A stretch of 64,000 nt of DNA from Nitrososphaeria archaeon. GTDB lineage: Archaea; Thermoproteota; Nitrososphaeria; JACIWG01. Shown here piece by piece: positions 1 to 9,069 of the stretch. The stretch covers positions 578,514 through 642,513 of the forward strand of contig JARVJP010000009.1 of NCBI GenBank assembly GCA_029776065.1, written 5' to 3'. The stretch's first letter is position 1. Every line of letters begins with the position of its first letter. The notes beneath the pieces are model-generated. The model saw only the letters and a list, made by a program, of their open reading frames with translations, was not told the DNA's origin and made no database searches. A program made the translations under genes and the position numbers.

Positions 1-849
1 TATGTCAGGGAAATGATGTGTGATGTTCTCAAGTCTCCTTGAGAAAAGGGATACGCCATCTTTCTTATGTATTTGAACCCTTTCCCCATCTAGCTTGTAT
101 TCTACTGAAACCTCTCCTCCCATCTTCTCAACAACTTCTTGGGCTGTTGTTAACCTTTCTGCTAGCATCGACCTTATCGGCCTTCCCGTTGTTGCGCTGA
201 ATTTTCTCAAGGCTTCTACTCCTTCTTTCGCCAAGACCTTCGCCACTATACCTAGATCGCTGGAAGAATTGTACGCCTTCTCAATCAATTCTCTATTCTC
301 CTTTCCTCCGGTAAAAGCGCTAGCTAAGCCATCTAATATTGTGTAATCTGCCACGCCTAACCTTAGTGTTCCTATTACAAACCTGATCAGGTATTTTGCC
401 TCTAGAGGTGAGCTTTCGCTGAGAAGTCCTGAAAGTATTCTAAGTTTGGTCTCCTGCGCCCCAGGGCCAGAGACTTTAGCTACCTTATCCAGAGATGAAT
501 GAACTCTCTCCACAGTTAATGGCTCAGAGAATAACGTTATTTGTTTCTTTTTTTGGAGGAGCTGTTCAGCGACGCTCCCAAGGTCTCCGATCTTTGATGT
601 TTGTTGAGCTATCTCTTCTACATCTATTCCGGTAATATTCGATAAGGCTTTCGCTGCAAGCTTCTCCGCTATGCCGATTTCGACGCCTAAGTAGTCTGGG
701 TACAACTTCCCCTGTATCATGTATACGACTTTATCTATTGTTTCTGGGTCTGTCTTCTGAAACAACTCTGAAAGTATACTTATCATTTCTAATCTCTTTG
801 TCGTTCCTGAGAGCTTCTCAAGCACGTTTGCGAATTCTTTGAACTCCAT
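1..849 (-). CDS. lig: ATP-dependent DNA ligase, N-terminal part (runs off the window)
   Basis: Archaeal replicative DNA ligase, sealing nicks and Okazaki fragments through a ligase-AMP intermediate. The start ATG is at 849 and the frame stays open for 283 codons to base 1, so roughly the second half of a protein of about 590-600 residues lies outside the window. Residues 1-235 form the helical N-terminal DNA-binding domain. Near residue 250 is adenylation motif I, EYKLDGER, with Lys252 as the expected AMP-accepting lysine, followed by VQIHK. The gene is divergent from S25e, a common type of informational neighbourhood in archaea. Identity is firm; only the missing C-terminus is untested. Confidence 0.95.
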   Translation of the reverse strand, partial: MEFKEFANVLEKLSGTTKRLEMISILSELFQKTDPETIDKVVYMIQGKLYPDYLGVEIGIAEKLAAKALSNITGIDVEEIAQQTSKIGDLGSVAEQLLQKKKQITLFSEPLTVERVHSSLDKVAKVSGPGAQETKLRILSGLLSESSPLEAKYLIRFVIGTLRLGVADYTILDGLASAFTGGKENRELIEKAYNSSSDLGIVAKVLAKEGVEALRKFSATTGRPIRSMLAERLTTAQEVVEKMGGEVSVEYKLDGERVQIHKKDGVSLFSRRLENITHHFPDI

Positions 850-897
850 GATGGTTATCAAAAGGGATAACGTCTGATTCTGTTAATTTAACTTTTC

Positions 898-908
898 TTT
901 TTATAAAT
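898..908 (+). promoter_or_regulatory. TATA element of the S25e gene
   Basis: TTTTTATAAAT lies in the 106-base divergent region between the ligase and S25e genes, about 48 bases before the S25e start. This implies a transcription start near 930-935 and a leader of about 20 bases. Read from sequence only. Confidence 0.45.
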
Positions 909-955
909 AGAAAGGTTAATTTATTCGAACATTAGGTGTCTTGATTTGATAGTTA

Positions 956-1279
956 ATGGGTGGAGTAAAGAGAAGAAGCATAACTTCAGAAGAAAAGGCT
1001 CAAGCAAGACAAGCTGAAGAACAAGCTGCTAAGCAAAAATCTGAAAAGAGGGGTGGGAAGCCACAAAAACGTGAAGGATACAGTGAATGGGTTAAAGACG
1101 AGAAAGCAGCTGTATCTCAGATCAAATCTATGAAAGCCTTGACCTTGTATTCAGTAGCAAAAGCTTTAGGTGTTACAGCTTCTGCCGCAAATCAGTTCTT
1201 AAAGACTTTAGAGTCTAAGGGGTTAATTGTTAAAGTAGGCGGATTCAGCGGCCACTATATTTATGAGTTTAAAGAATGA
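956..1279 (+). CDS. rps25e: Small ribosomal subunit protein eS25
   Basis: Component of the 30S subunit found in eukaryotes and in part of the Archaea, mainly TACK lineages. It has 107 residues. The first 45 are lysine-, arginine- and glutamate-rich, a basic tail typical of the family. The rest is the winged-helix core, with the segment TLYSVAKALGVTASAANQFL acting as the helix-turn-helix and a C-terminal YIYEFKE. The length matches the family. It ends six bases before the convergent cyclophilin-like gene and diverges from the ligase gene. Confidence 0.96.
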   Translation: MGGVKRRSITSEEKAQARQAEEQAAKQKSEKRGGKPQKREGYSEWVKDEKAAVSQIKSMKALTLYSVAKALGVTASAANQFLKTLESKGLIVKVGGFSGHYIYEFKE

Positions 1280-1284
1280 TGATC

Positions 1285-1665
1285 TTATTCTATGCGTTCC
1301 ACCTTAACGGTCTCACTGTGAACTATTACATTTAATAGTTCTAGTCCGGTCTCTACTTCCCCAAGAATAGAATATTTTCTGGTGACTCTACTATCCTCTA
1401 AGAAGATCACTATCGCGCTTTCTTGTGGGCTGAAAGCGATCTCTCCCTTTTTGAACTCTTCTCTTATCTTCTCTTTTCCCGAGACTACGTTAATTGGCAT
1501 TATAACCATGTTGTTTTGCCTTACGATATGTGTTTCGAACGGTATGACTCTGTTTATGCGAAGTAATGTAGAAGGTGAGAGGTGCCTGTACATGCTCGCT
1601 ATAACTTCTCCTCGGCCTATGATGGTTATACGAAATCTTTGTTTGGAAACGGTTCTGTTCATCAA
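1285..1665 (-). CDS. Cyclophilin-like fold protein (PF04126-type)
   Basis: A 126-residue all-beta protein resembling the archaeal and bacterial cyclophilin-like family (old DUF369, PF04126). Members share the cyclophilin barrel but their activity is not established. Visible family traits are the N-terminal stretch with LSPSTLLRINRVIPFETHI, a central Gly-Glu-Ile-Ala-Phe-Ser-Pro element near residue 75, and the closing ILGEVETGLELL. The ORF starts MMN, so the second Met could be the true start. It is convergent with S25e and divergent from rpoK. Identification rests on overall pattern. Confidence 0.7.
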   Translation of the reverse strand: MMNRTVSKQRFRITIIGRGEVIASMYRHLSPSTLLRINRVIPFETHIVRQNNMVIMPINVVSGKEKIREEFKKGEIAFSPQESAIVIFLEDSRVTRKYSILGEVETGLELLNVIVHSETVKVERIE

Positions 1666-1782
1666 CCCTTATGTTCAAGAAGTTAAATAATTAGCTTCTT
1701 TATAACATTTTTTCAAGGTTGTTACCGAAAGTTTCAAAAAGGACTAGGTTGAAGGTTGATAGCGGTGGAGTGTATTCTTTTT

Positions 1783-2046
1783 ATGCCGAAAAAGACTTCT
1801 AAGAAAACAGCGCAGAAATCGTTTATCGGTCCACCAAGGCTTACAAAGTATGAGAGAGCAAGGATAATTGGTGCTCGCGCACTTCAACTCTCATATGGTG
1901 CACCTGCGTTTATACCAAGAGAGGGGCTGTATGATGTTACAGAAATCGCAAAAAGGGAGCTCGAAGCAAAAGCGCTTCCTATATCGATAAGGAGACAACT
2001 CCCAGATGGGACGTACCAAGATATCCCTGTTCAAGACCTTTTATAG
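1783..2046 (+). CDS. rpoK: DNA-directed RNA polymerase subunit K (Rpo6/Rpb6 family)
   Basis: Small RNA polymerase subunit that helps assemble and clamp the large subunits, homologous to eukaryotic Rpb6 and bacterial omega. The hallmark segment LTKYERARIIGARALQLSYG is near residues 19-38, followed by a Gly-Ala-Pro and the acidic-basic tail with PISIRRQLPDG. An in-frame TTG nine codons upstream (1756) would add a hydrophobic start unlike the family. I chose ATG 1783, which makes an 87-residue protein beginning MPKK and has GGTGGAG 12 bases upstream. Followed by alba. Confidence 0.93.
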   Translation: MPKKTSKKTAQKSFIGPPRLTKYERARIIGARALQLSYGAPAFIPREGLYDVTEIAKRELEAKALPISIRRQLPDGTYQDIPVQDLL

Positions 2047-2063
2047 TGCAAAAATTTTTGGAT

Positions 2064-2076
2064 GTCGGAAACCGAC
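2064..2076. promoter_or_regulatory. Short dyad upstream of the alba TATA element
   Basis: GTCGG-AAA-CCGAC is a perfect 5-bp inverted repeat. It ends five bases before the TTATTAATT element (about 2081-2089) that probably drives alba. It could be a transcription-factor site or part of the rpoK 3' end; nothing here decides. Confidence 0.35.
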
Positions 2077-2120
2077 AAGGTTATTAATTAGAAATGTAGC
2101 CCTTTTGGTTAGGATAGACT

Positions 2121-2495
2121 ATGACCAAATCATCCAAAAAAACAGAACAAGATACTGATGTCGCTCCAGAAGCACATCAAGAAGAAGCTAAAGCAGCTCC
2201 CTCAGTACCTCCTAGGAAGTCTGAGCCAAATGTTATCTACATAGGTAAGAAGGGCGTTATGGCATATGTTTTGTCAGCAGTACTACAGCTTTCACAGTCC
2301 CCATTCGTTGTTATAAAGTCTAGGGGAAGAGCGATCAGCAAGGCAGTTGACGTATCTCAAGTGCTGATAAATAGGTTTGGAGAGGGCAAGTTCTTTGTAA
2401 AGGAAGTTAACCTAGGCACCGAATCTCTGCAGAGTCCAGAGGGAGTTCCAAGGAACGTCTCAACAATAGACGTGGTCATCTCTAAGAAAGCTTAG
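2121..2495 (+). CDS. alba: DNA/RNA-binding protein Alba
   Basis: Abundant archaeal chromatin protein that binds DNA and RNA as a dimer. The Alba core runs from about residue 36 to 124: NVIYIGKKGVMAYVLSAVLQ contains the conserved Lys43-Lys44 pair, whose equivalent is the regulated lysine in crenarchaeal Alba. A SRGRAISKAVDV segment and a final beta-hairpin follow. The core is preceded by a 35-residue tail of low complexity rich in Lys, Glu, Gln and Ala, longer than in many Alba proteins. It is followed by a clear T-rich terminator. Confidence 0.94.
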   Translation: MTKSSKKTEQDTDVAPEAHQEEAKAAPSVPPRKSEPNVIYIGKKGVMAYVLSAVLQLSQSPFVVIKSRGRAISKAVDVSQVLINRFGEGKFFVKEVNLGTESLQSPEGVPRNVSTIDVVISKKA

Positions 2496-2559
2496 ACAGC
2501 GATAGACCAATAGAAGATATGTTGGAAAGTGAATGGAGCGCAGTAGATAGCATCTTGCC

Positions 2560-2575
2560 TTTTTTTATTTTAATT
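2560..2575 (+). terminator. T-rich transcription terminator after alba
   Basis: A run of seven T followed by ATTTTAATTT lies 65 bases after the alba stop. Oligo-T tracts on the non-template strand are the usual archaeal termination signal. Confidence 0.6.
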
Positions 2576-2611
2576 TAAAATTATTTATACTTCTCTATTT
2601 ATCTTTAAACT

Positions 2612-3685
2612 ATGCGCGCGTTAAAAGAAATTGTATCAGATGAACAGATTAAGAAGTACGATCGTTCAAATATATTTGATGATTATCGAGCCTGGCCTAA
2701 ATTAGCCTTAGAACCTTTTGAGAAGAGTGTCTCGGCTCCTAAGGTATCTGTTTTTGGTCATATAGTGGTCTGTGGGATGGGTGGTTCAGCTGCTGCTGGT
2801 GATGTGCTAAGGAACTGGTTAAAGAAGTTGAATGTGGTGGTTGTAAAGGGCTACCACCTCCCGAAGTGGGTAAATAGGGGCGACCTGGTTATTGCGATGA
2901 GTTACTCAGGTAATACTGAGGAAACCCTTAGCTGTTATAGTGAAGCCTTAGAGATGAAGCTACCATTAGTAACGGTCTCCTCAGGTGGCTTGTTGGAATC
3001 ATCTTCAAAAAAGAAAGGTATTCCTTTTAACAAGGTTTCATCCGGCTTAGCTCCGAGGGCTGCTTTTCCTCTTCTCTTCTACACACTAGTAAATATTTTG
3101 CATTCATTAAAGATCGTTGACGATATCGAATTTAAGGAATCGAGGTCTTCTGTGGAAGTTCTTTCCCTTTGCTCAAAAAAGATATTTCCAGAGGTCCCAA
3201 TCAACGAGAACATATCTAAGCAAGTAGCATCCTTTATGTTCAGAAAATATCCGGTCATTTATGGAGGGGAAGATATTAGCTGCGTTGTTGAGAGGTTCAG
3301 GCGTTTGGTGAGTGAAAATGGAAAATGGCATGCAATGGCAGATGTGCTCCCTGAACTTTGCCATAACGAAATCGTCGCTTACGATATACCAAATCCACAG
3401 CTCAGAATCATGCTCTTAAGGACTAAACTTGACCCTCAAGAAATCAAGATTAGGTTTGAGGTAATTAAAGAGGTTCTTCTAATGGCAAAACAGAAGGTAA
3501 TGGAGCTCTTTCCAGAAGGAGACTCTCTGCTTGGAAACATAATCTCATACATATATTTTCTTGACGTTTCCACAATTTACCTAGCGATAATGAACAAGGT
3601 TGAGCCTGCTAAAACCAAGAACATCGACTATCTGAAGATGAGGCTCGAAAAGGAGCTCAAATACACAGATAAACTTTCGCTGTAG
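2612..3685 (+). CDS. Bifunctional phosphoglucose/phosphomannose isomerase
   Basis: Interconverts fructose 6-phosphate with glucose 6-phosphate and mannose 6-phosphate; the crenarchaeal-type PGI/PMI. Two SIS folds are visible. The first has GMGGSAAAGD (about 55-64) and the sugar-phosphate loop SYSGNTEE (97-104). The second contains the LPELCHNE motif carrying the conserved catalytic-region Glu and His. At 357 residues it is somewhat longer than the typical 300-330. A TATA-like TTATTTATA lies about 30 bases before the start, so the transcript is short-leadered or leaderless. It opens a carbohydrate block and would feed hexose phosphates to the glycosyltransferases that follow. Confidence 0.9.
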   Translation: MRALKEIVSDEQIKKYDRSNIFDDYRAWPKLALEPFEKSVSAPKVSVFGHIVVCGMGGSAAAGDVLRNWLKKLNVVVVKGYHLPKWVNRGDLVIAMSYSGNTEETLSCYSEALEMKLPLVTVSSGGLLESSSKKKGIPFNKVSSGLAPRAAFPLLFYTLVNILHSLKIVDDIEFKESRSSVEVLSLCSKKIFPEVPINENISKQVASFMFRKYPVIYGGEDISCVVERFRRLVSENGKWHAMADVLPELCHNEIVAYDIPNPQLRIMLLRTKLDPQEIKIRFEVIKEVLLMAKQKVMELFPEGDSLLGNIISYIYFLDVSTIYLAIMNKVEPAKTKNIDYLKMRLEKELKYTDKLSL

Positions 3686-3861
3686 AGGACTTATAGGATA
3701 ACACAGATTTTTATGCCTCTCTAATATATGTTAAGATGTGGAGGACGCGGATTCTGTGGTATCAACTGATGGTCCTTTGTTTACGCAGGGATCGTGAAAT
3801 AATATGTCTTTAGTAAGTGTTCTAAAGGCAGGTTCAGCGGAATGGTAGGGATGGTGAAAGT

Positions 3862-5031
3862 TTGCGTATTTTAATGCTCACCTGGGAGTATCCGCCTAAC
3901 ATCATTGGTGGCATATCAAGGCATGTCGACGAACTTTCTAGGTTCTTGGTAAAAAAGGGTGTAGACGTCACCATCTTAACGCCCGAAACCTTAGGTAGTC
4001 CCTTATTTGAGAAGGTCGGTGGCGTTAATGTGTTTAGAGTTCAGATTCAAGTTCCAGCACCAAGCTTCCATATCTGGATATATCTGATGAACCATTTTTT
4101 CAGTAAAAAGATTGGGCATCTTATTAAAGACGTAGGGCCTTTTGATATAGTCCATGCACATGACTGGATGGTCGTGCCATCGGCAAGTGAGGCTAAACAT
4201 TACACTACATCAAAGATGGTCTTGACGTTCCATAGCTTCGAATTTAAAAGGAGTCAAGGCTCACAAACGTTAGAGTCAAGGATGATCGAGAGCCTAGAGT
4301 GGTGGGGGTCTTATGAATCGTCAAAGATAATTGTTTGCAGTAACTCTATGAGGAGGGATGCTGAACAAAGGTTTAACTTAAGCCCTAGAAAGATATCCGT
4401 GATCCCAAATGGTGTAGATCAGGACAGGATTAAAATAGACTTTGACTACGATAGGACAAGGGAAAGGTATGGTGTTTACTGGGGAGAGCAGATGATACTC
4501 TTCGTAGGACGACTTACTTCACAGAAAGGATGCGAGTACCTGATTCGAGCTATGCCCCAAATTCTAAGCAGACATAACGCTAAGTTGATCGTAGTTGGTG
4601 ATGGGCCGTCAAGAAGCTACTTAGAATCTGAAGTCAGTCGTCTAGGTCTCTCAGGTAGGGTCAGATTCACAGGTTTTCTCTCTGACCAGGAAATGGTAAA
4701 ACTTATGAAGAGCGCTGATGTCCTGGTGGTGCCATCGATATACGAGCCCTTTGGCATTGTGGCCTTAGAGGCCATGGCCGCTGGGGTTCCTGTGGTCGCT
4801 AGCGACGTCGACGGTCTCTCTGAAATTATCAAGCATGAAGTGAACGGGCTCAAGGTCTTCCCACATGATCCTTTGTCAATATTCTGGGGCGTTGACAGGG
4901 TCCTATCAGATCACAGCTTAGCTGAGTCTCTTAAGAGGGGCGGTAAGGAAAGTATTGAAAAGGAGTTCTCATGGTCGATAATAGCTGATAAGACAGTAGA
5001 CCTCTACAAGAGTCTAATAGGTGAGAAATGA
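3862..5031 (+). CDS. GT4/GT5-type glycosyltransferase (glycogen synthase-like)
   Basis: A GT-B fold transferase of 389 residues. The N-terminal domain opens with LTWEYPPNIIGGIS, the sugar-nucleotide loop typical of glycogen and starch synthases and of GT4 enzymes. The C-terminal domain has FVGRLTSQKG and the E-x7-E motif EPFGIVALE (Glu295 and Glu303). TTG 3862 is chosen because GGTGAAAG lies just upstream and translation must begin before the conserved RILMLTWEYPP; the ATG at 3851 is out of frame. About 115 bases of possible leader precede it. It is a paralogue of the enzyme at 6323-7564 and overlaps the next small gene by four bases. The acceptor cannot be told from sequence. Confidence 0.85.
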   Translation: MRILMLTWEYPPNIIGGISRHVDELSRFLVKKGVDVTILTPETLGSPLFEKVGGVNVFRVQIQVPAPSFHIWIYLMNHFFSKKIGHLIKDVGPFDIVHAHDWMVVPSASEAKHYTTSKMVLTFHSFEFKRSQGSQTLESRMIESLEWWGSYESSKIIVCSNSMRRDAEQRFNLSPRKISVIPNGVDQDRIKIDFDYDRTRERYGVYWGEQMILFVGRLTSQKGCEYLIRAMPQILSRHNAKLIVVGDGPSRSYLESEVSRLGLSGRVRFTGFLSDQEMVKLMKSADVLVVPSIYEPFGIVALEAMAAGVPVVASDVDGLSEIIKHEVNGLKVFPHDPLSIFWGVDRVLSDHSLAESLKRGGKESIEKEFSWSIIADKTVDLYKSLIGEK

Positions 5032-5255
5032 TGGTGGACGAATTGGCTCTGCTTTCATTCTTGAGATTTTGTAACGCACTCGACAAAAGAAGGAGCATTG
5101 GCATTGTAGAAATCGCTAAATTGCTTAAGAGAGATGTTTACTCTGTTGAAGTCCTCGTTAGAACGCTTTCGGTCGAGCGCAAAGTTGTTTATAAGGAGGG
5201 TCAAGTTTGGTTGTTGCCAAAAGGTTTTAACGCATGCTTTAGAGCGTTTAGTTAA
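5028..5255 (+). CDS. Small winged-helix-like protein
   Basis: 75 residues, starting within the stop of the glycosyltransferase (ATGATG; the start is either 5028 or 5031), so the two are translationally coupled. The body looks like a small winged helix: IGIVEIAKLLKRDVYSVEVL forms helices 2-3, then a beta-hairpin VVYKEGQVWLLPKG. It could sense or regulate the carbohydrate genes around it, but no ligand or DNA contact can be predicted. Confidence 0.6.
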   Translation: MMVDELALLSFLRFCNALDKRRSIGIVEIAKLLKRDVYSVEVLVRTLSVERKVVYKEGQVWLLPKGFNACFRAFS

Positions 5256-5262
5256 ACAAGCC

Positions 5263-6312
5263 TTATTCTATTCCATAAATTTTAGCGTGCTCTTTTCTTG
5301 CGGATACAGCCAATATGTTACAAGCCTGCTCTGGTGGGACCGGGTTGACATATATCCCTGAACCCAATTCTAGTCCAGCGTACGTCGTTAGTCTAGGATA
5401 GACTTCTATGTGCCAGTGCAGCTGCTTGGTGGTTCTCTTCTCAGGTGAGATGTGAAAAACCATGTTAAACGGTATGCTGCCTAGTGTAGTGCCCAATGCG
5501 CCCATCATTATTTTCAGCATCAAAGCCAGGTCTTCAGCCTTTTCAGCGCTTAGCTCAGAAAACTTTGTCTCATGCTTTATGGGGTATATCCAAAATTCGA
5601 AGGGTGTAAAGGATGCCCATGGAGCAATCGAAATAAAGTGCTTTGAATTGTAAATATTTCTAGGTCCCCCTGTCTCTGACTTTATTATGTTGCAGTGTAG
5701 GCATCTTCCGAAGGAGGGATGTCTCTCGAAGGCTGATATCTCGCTTGTAATTGTCGGTGGTATGTTCTGGGTTGTAACGATTTGAGCGTGGGGATGGCGT
5801 ATTGAAGCCCCTGCTTCTTTCCCATTGTTGATAAATATTGAGACGTACCCAACACCCTTTACCTTATTCCCGTAAAGGTACTGTGTCATGTCAACAAGTA
5901 TGTTCATAAAGCTGAGCCATTGGTCTTTAGAAAAAGTAAAGAACTCGTCTTTGTGATTTGGTGTTGGCACCACGATATAGTGGTACCCATATGCTGGCTC
6001 ACTCTCGGTTGGATAATTCGTATGCTCTGATCCAGGTTCGGTTGAAACTATGGGAAACTTGTTCGGGAACACCCTTGTAATCCAATTTTTAACTCTCTCT
6101 TCTTCGCTGTCTTGTTTTTTTATTAGAAGGTTGTTCTCAAATATTATTGAATATATCGACGGTGGTGTTAGATGTTCGTTCCCAGGACAAAAGTAGCAGA
6201 TAGATCCGTCTTCTTCTTCCTTAGGCTTTACAAAATCAGAAGGCCTTTTCGCCCTCCCAGGCTCCATTATCACCCAACGATCAACAAAATAATCTTTTCT
6301 TAGTTCACCCAA
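5263..6312 (-). CDS. galT: Galactose-1-phosphate uridylyltransferase family protein
   Basis: HIT-superfamily nucleotidyltransferase that normally moves UMP between glucose 1-phosphate and galactose 1-phosphate through a uridylyl-histidine. The active-site motif is present as GASIRHPHAQ (His173, His175). The C-terminal LHWHIEVYPR and two zinc-type cysteine pairs (CYFC at 39-42, CLHC at 204-207) also match, and 349 residues is the family length. No galK or galE lies nearby. Instead the gene is 10 bases downstream of a glycogen-synthase-like gene on the same strand, so the pair probably share a transcript and the enzyme may handle a hexose-1-phosphate for polysaccharide turnover. Confidence 0.85.
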   Translation of the reverse strand: MGELRKDYFVDRWVIMEPGRAKRPSDFVKPKEEEDGSICYFCPGNEHLTPPSIYSIIFENNLLIKKQDSEEERVKNWITRVFPNKFPIVSTEPGSEHTNYPTESEPAYGYHYIVVPTPNHKDEFFTFSKDQWLSFMNILVDMTQYLYGNKVKGVGYVSIFINNGKEAGASIRHPHAQIVTTQNIPPTITSEISAFERHPSFGRCLHCNIIKSETGGPRNIYNSKHFISIAPWASFTPFEFWIYPIKHETKFSELSAEKAEDLALMLKIMMGALGTTLGSIPFNMVFHISPEKRTTKQLHWHIEVYPRLTTYAGLELGSGIYVNPVPPEQACNILAVSARKEHAKIYGIE

Positions 6313-6322
6313 ATTTATCTCC

Positions 6323-7564
6323 CTACTCCAATAGTTCCTTGTAAGTGTTGATTGTGTTCTCAGTTGCCTTTTCCCATGTGAAGTGCTCTAGCACCCTTTT
6401 TCTCCCATTTATACCCAGTTGTTTTGTTCTGTTCATGTCTTCTAATAGTGCACCGATTCCCCATGCTATATCCGCTGCGTCATATGGGTTGACGTGTACT
6501 CCGCATTGGTTAGGGCCTGAGGGTACTACAATCTCTTTTAACCCTGAAACGCCTCTTGCACCTACTACGACCGGCTTCCTCATACTCATAGCCTCTAAGG
6601 CCACAATGCCAAAGGGCTCGTATAGGCTTGGAAAGACTGTTATATCACATGCCGCATAGTTCATTATTCTCTCTTCCTCTCCTATAAATTGGAATCTTGG
6701 TATGACAACGTCTTCGAGTTTTAAATTAGAGATGAGGTTGGAGTAGAACTGTTCATTATCTGATGTACCGATGATAATCAGTTTAGCCTTTGGAAACCTT
6801 TCTCTAACATGTTTCATTGCGTAAATAAGTTTGTCAACACCTTTTACAGGTACAAGTCGTCCTACGAAGAGTATCATCTGCTCGTCTTCTTTAACATTGT
6901 ACCTTCTTCTGACATTTTGTATTATATCTGGTGGTATTGCATCTGAGTCATACTTGTAAGGGTCTACTCCATTGTAGACTACGTTTATCTTTTCTCTTGG
7001 GATGTTCAAGTGTGAAAGGTCCTCAATCATAGAGTAGGAGACTGTGACTATTTTGTCCGCTACTTTTCCTCCCATTGCCTCAAGCTCGATTATGGTCTTT
7101 GAGCCGTCGCCGAGGCTTCTCCCCTTCTCTGTTGAATGGAAGTGGGCAACCATAGGTAACTTTAGTTCCATTTTCGATATTATTCCTCCCATAAACGATA
7201 GCCAATCATGCGCTACTATTAGGTCGTATTCTCTTTGATTTTCTTTAACTAGTTGATTAACAAGCTTTGATGCACTTAAAATATTGCTCGTCATGACTTC
7301 TGAAAAGAACTTGGTTCCACTACCCCATCTGATGATGTCTTCGCTCACTACAGAGGGTAGGATGTCAGTGATGTTGACTATTAACGGCCTATGTATGTCA
7401 ACACCTCTGTAGATCTCGCTTGTCTTCAACCTTCCATCATTAAATGTGAAGATGGTAACATCATGTCCCTTGGACACGATCTTTGGCGCGATTTCAGAAA
7501 TATAAGAACCAAGCCCCCCAATGATTCTTGGAGGAAACTCCCAGCAGAACATGGCAAGCTTCAA
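6323..7564 (-). CDS. Glycogen synthase-like GT-B glycosyltransferase
   Basis: 413 residues. The N-terminal loop is CWEFPPRIIGGLGSY, the C-terminal domain has FVGRLVPVKGVDKL and the E-x7-E motif EPFGIVALE. Archaeal enzymes of this type extend alpha-glucans or make trehalose from nucleotide sugars. On the minus strand a TTTTATAAAAAA element lies about 30 bases before the ATG, which fits a leaderless message. It is divergent from the GH57 amylase gene and followed 10 bases later by galT, so synthesis and breakdown genes share one intergenic region. Confidence 0.86.
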   Translation of the reverse strand: MKLAMFCWEFPPRIIGGLGSYISEIAPKIVSKGHDVTIFTFNDGRLKTSEIYRGVDIHRPLIVNITDILPSVVSEDIIRWGSGTKFFSEVMTSNILSASKLVNQLVKENQREYDLIVAHDWLSFMGGIISKMELKLPMVAHFHSTEKGRSLGDGSKTIIELEAMGGKVADKIVTVSYSMIEDLSHLNIPREKINVVYNGVDPYKYDSDAIPPDIIQNVRRRYNVKEDEQMILFVGRLVPVKGVDKLIYAMKHVRERFPKAKLIIIGTSDNEQFYSNLISNLKLEDVVIPRFQFIGEEERIMNYAACDITVFPSLYEPFGIVALEAMSMRKPVVVGARGVSGLKEIVVPSGPNQCGVHVNPYDAADIAWGIGALLEDMNRTKQLGINGRKRVLEHFTWEKATENTINTYKELLE

Positions 7565-7696
7565 GGTAATCCCTTTAAGGTACCTACATCTTTTTTATAA
7601 AACTTTGCTACCAATGTGTCATGTGTTGGCGAAATTGAGTTTACATAAGTGGGTATCCATAAACTTTATTAGAGTAATATTGCGATTAGTTGTGAA

Positions 7697-9037
7697 ATGA
7701 CCAACATAGTACTTTCATTTGAGATTCACCAACCAAGACGTTTGAATCGTCTCTTCCCTTACGAGCGTGTGAAGCGTATTGCTGCGGGTGAGTCATTAAT
7801 CGACAGGTACTTTGATGATAAGCTCAACAAGGAAATATTTAGTCGTGTGTCAAAGAAATGCTATAATCCAACCTTGGATATTTTATCTGAGCTAATAAAG
7901 AATTCTTCCTCGACTGATAAGCCGTTTAAGGTCTCCTTAGGGATGAGTGGGATGTTCCTTTACCAAGCTGCACTTTATGAGCCTCAGCTTGTAGAAAAGT
8001 TGAAGGCCTTGGTTGCAACAGGGAATGTTGAGCTTCTAGGGGGAACGTATTATCATTCATTGGCATCCCTCTCGAGTACAGGGCTTAATGAATTTATAGC
8101 CCAAGTTAAAGAGCACAAGGACTTGATAAAGCAGGTCTTTGGTTACGAGGTTAGGGTCTTCGAAAATACAGAATATATTTATAATAACGACGTTGCTAGG
8201 GCTGCTGAATCGCTAGGTTTTCATGGCGTTCTGACAGAAGGGTTGACAAGGCTTCTTGAATGGCGTTCACCAACCTACATCTACTCAGCTGTTGGTACAG
8301 AAAGCATAAAGCTCCTGTTAAGACATTTTGTTCTATCAGACGATATTGCTTTCCGTTTCTCATTAAGGACATGGAGTGAGTACCCTCTTTCTCCAGAAAA
8401 ATATGCTATATGGCTTTCTAAGACAGGTGGTGATGTAATACTTATTGCTGTTGACATTGAAACCTTTGGAGAACACCATTGGGCTGATACAGGAATATTT
8501 GAGTTTTTGAAAGGTCTTCCGGACGCCGTGGCTAAGATGGGTAACCTTACATGGGCGACTCCAAGTGAAGTCATAAGCTCTTCTCCTGCTTCAGGTGCTA
8601 TAAACGTCCCTAAGGAGAAGACTATATCTTGGGCTGATGTCGAGAAAGACTGTACCGCTTGGATAGATAATAGTATGCAGAGGATATCTTTTGATAGGCT
8701 TTGTAGGCTCGAACCTTATGTAAAGGAGATTAACGATGCTGGTGTGACGAAGCTTTGGCGTTTTCTGCAACAGAGCGACCACTTCTACTACATGTCCACT
8801 AAAGGAGGAAGCCCTGAAGCTGTGCATAGCTATTTTAGTCCTTATAGTTCGCCTGCTGAAGCATTTGCTACGTTCGACAGCATATTAAGCGACTTCGAGG
8901 GAAAGATAGGGACTCTCTACTATAGAGTGAAGAAGTCTAAGACCCCCGCCACACCGACACCTCCCACAACCTTTCAGAAGCCTTCACAACCCCCTCCAAG
9001 ATATACTCCATCAGGTTACGGAACCTATACTAAGTGA
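7697..9037 (+). CDS. GH57 alpha-amylase family glycosidase
   Basis: Retaining glycoside hydrolase of family 57, acting on alpha-glucans in the cytoplasm (no signal peptide). The five GH57 regions can be seen in order: HQPRR near the start, GGTYYHSL, the nucleophile region ENTEYIYN with Glu159, the acid region DIETFGEHHW with Asp253, and TPSEVI. The last 30 residues are a Pro/Thr/Ser-rich tail. A TATA-like CTTTATTAG is about 28 bases before the ATG. Its stop overlaps a GTG that could start the downstream gene. Divergent from the synthase gene, it likely serves storage-glucan breakdown. Confidence 0.92.
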   Translation: MTNIVLSFEIHQPRRLNRLFPYERVKRIAAGESLIDRYFDDKLNKEIFSRVSKKCYNPTLDILSELIKNSSSTDKPFKVSLGMSGMFLYQAALYEPQLVEKLKALVATGNVELLGGTYYHSLASLSSTGLNEFIAQVKEHKDLIKQVFGYEVRVFENTEYIYNNDVARAAESLGFHGVLTEGLTRLLEWRSPTYIYSAVGTESIKLLLRHFVLSDDIAFRFSLRTWSEYPLSPEKYAIWLSKTGGDVILIAVDIETFGEHHWADTGIFEFLKGLPDAVAKMGNLTWATPSEVISSSPASGAINVPKEKTISWADVEKDCTAWIDNSMQRISFDRLCRLEPYVKEINDAGVTKLWRFLQQSDHFYYMSTKGGSPEAVHSYFSPYSSPAEAFATFDSILSDFEGKIGTLYYRVKKSKTPATPTPPTTFQKPSQPPPRYTPSGYGTYTK

Positions 9038-9069
9038 AAAAGTTTATTTTAGGACGGAAAGGTAGCCGA

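Noticed and set aside
1382-1690. Long frame on the plus strand through the cyclophilin-like gene, and a minus-strand frame at 1490-1678.
   Set aside because: Both lie inside the cyclophilin-like gene and have no homology pattern or promoter.
3686-3861. C/D-box or other RNA in the gap before the first glycosyltransferase.
   Set aside because: No paired RTGATGA and CTGA boxes and no stable hairpin were found; left as a possible 5' leader.
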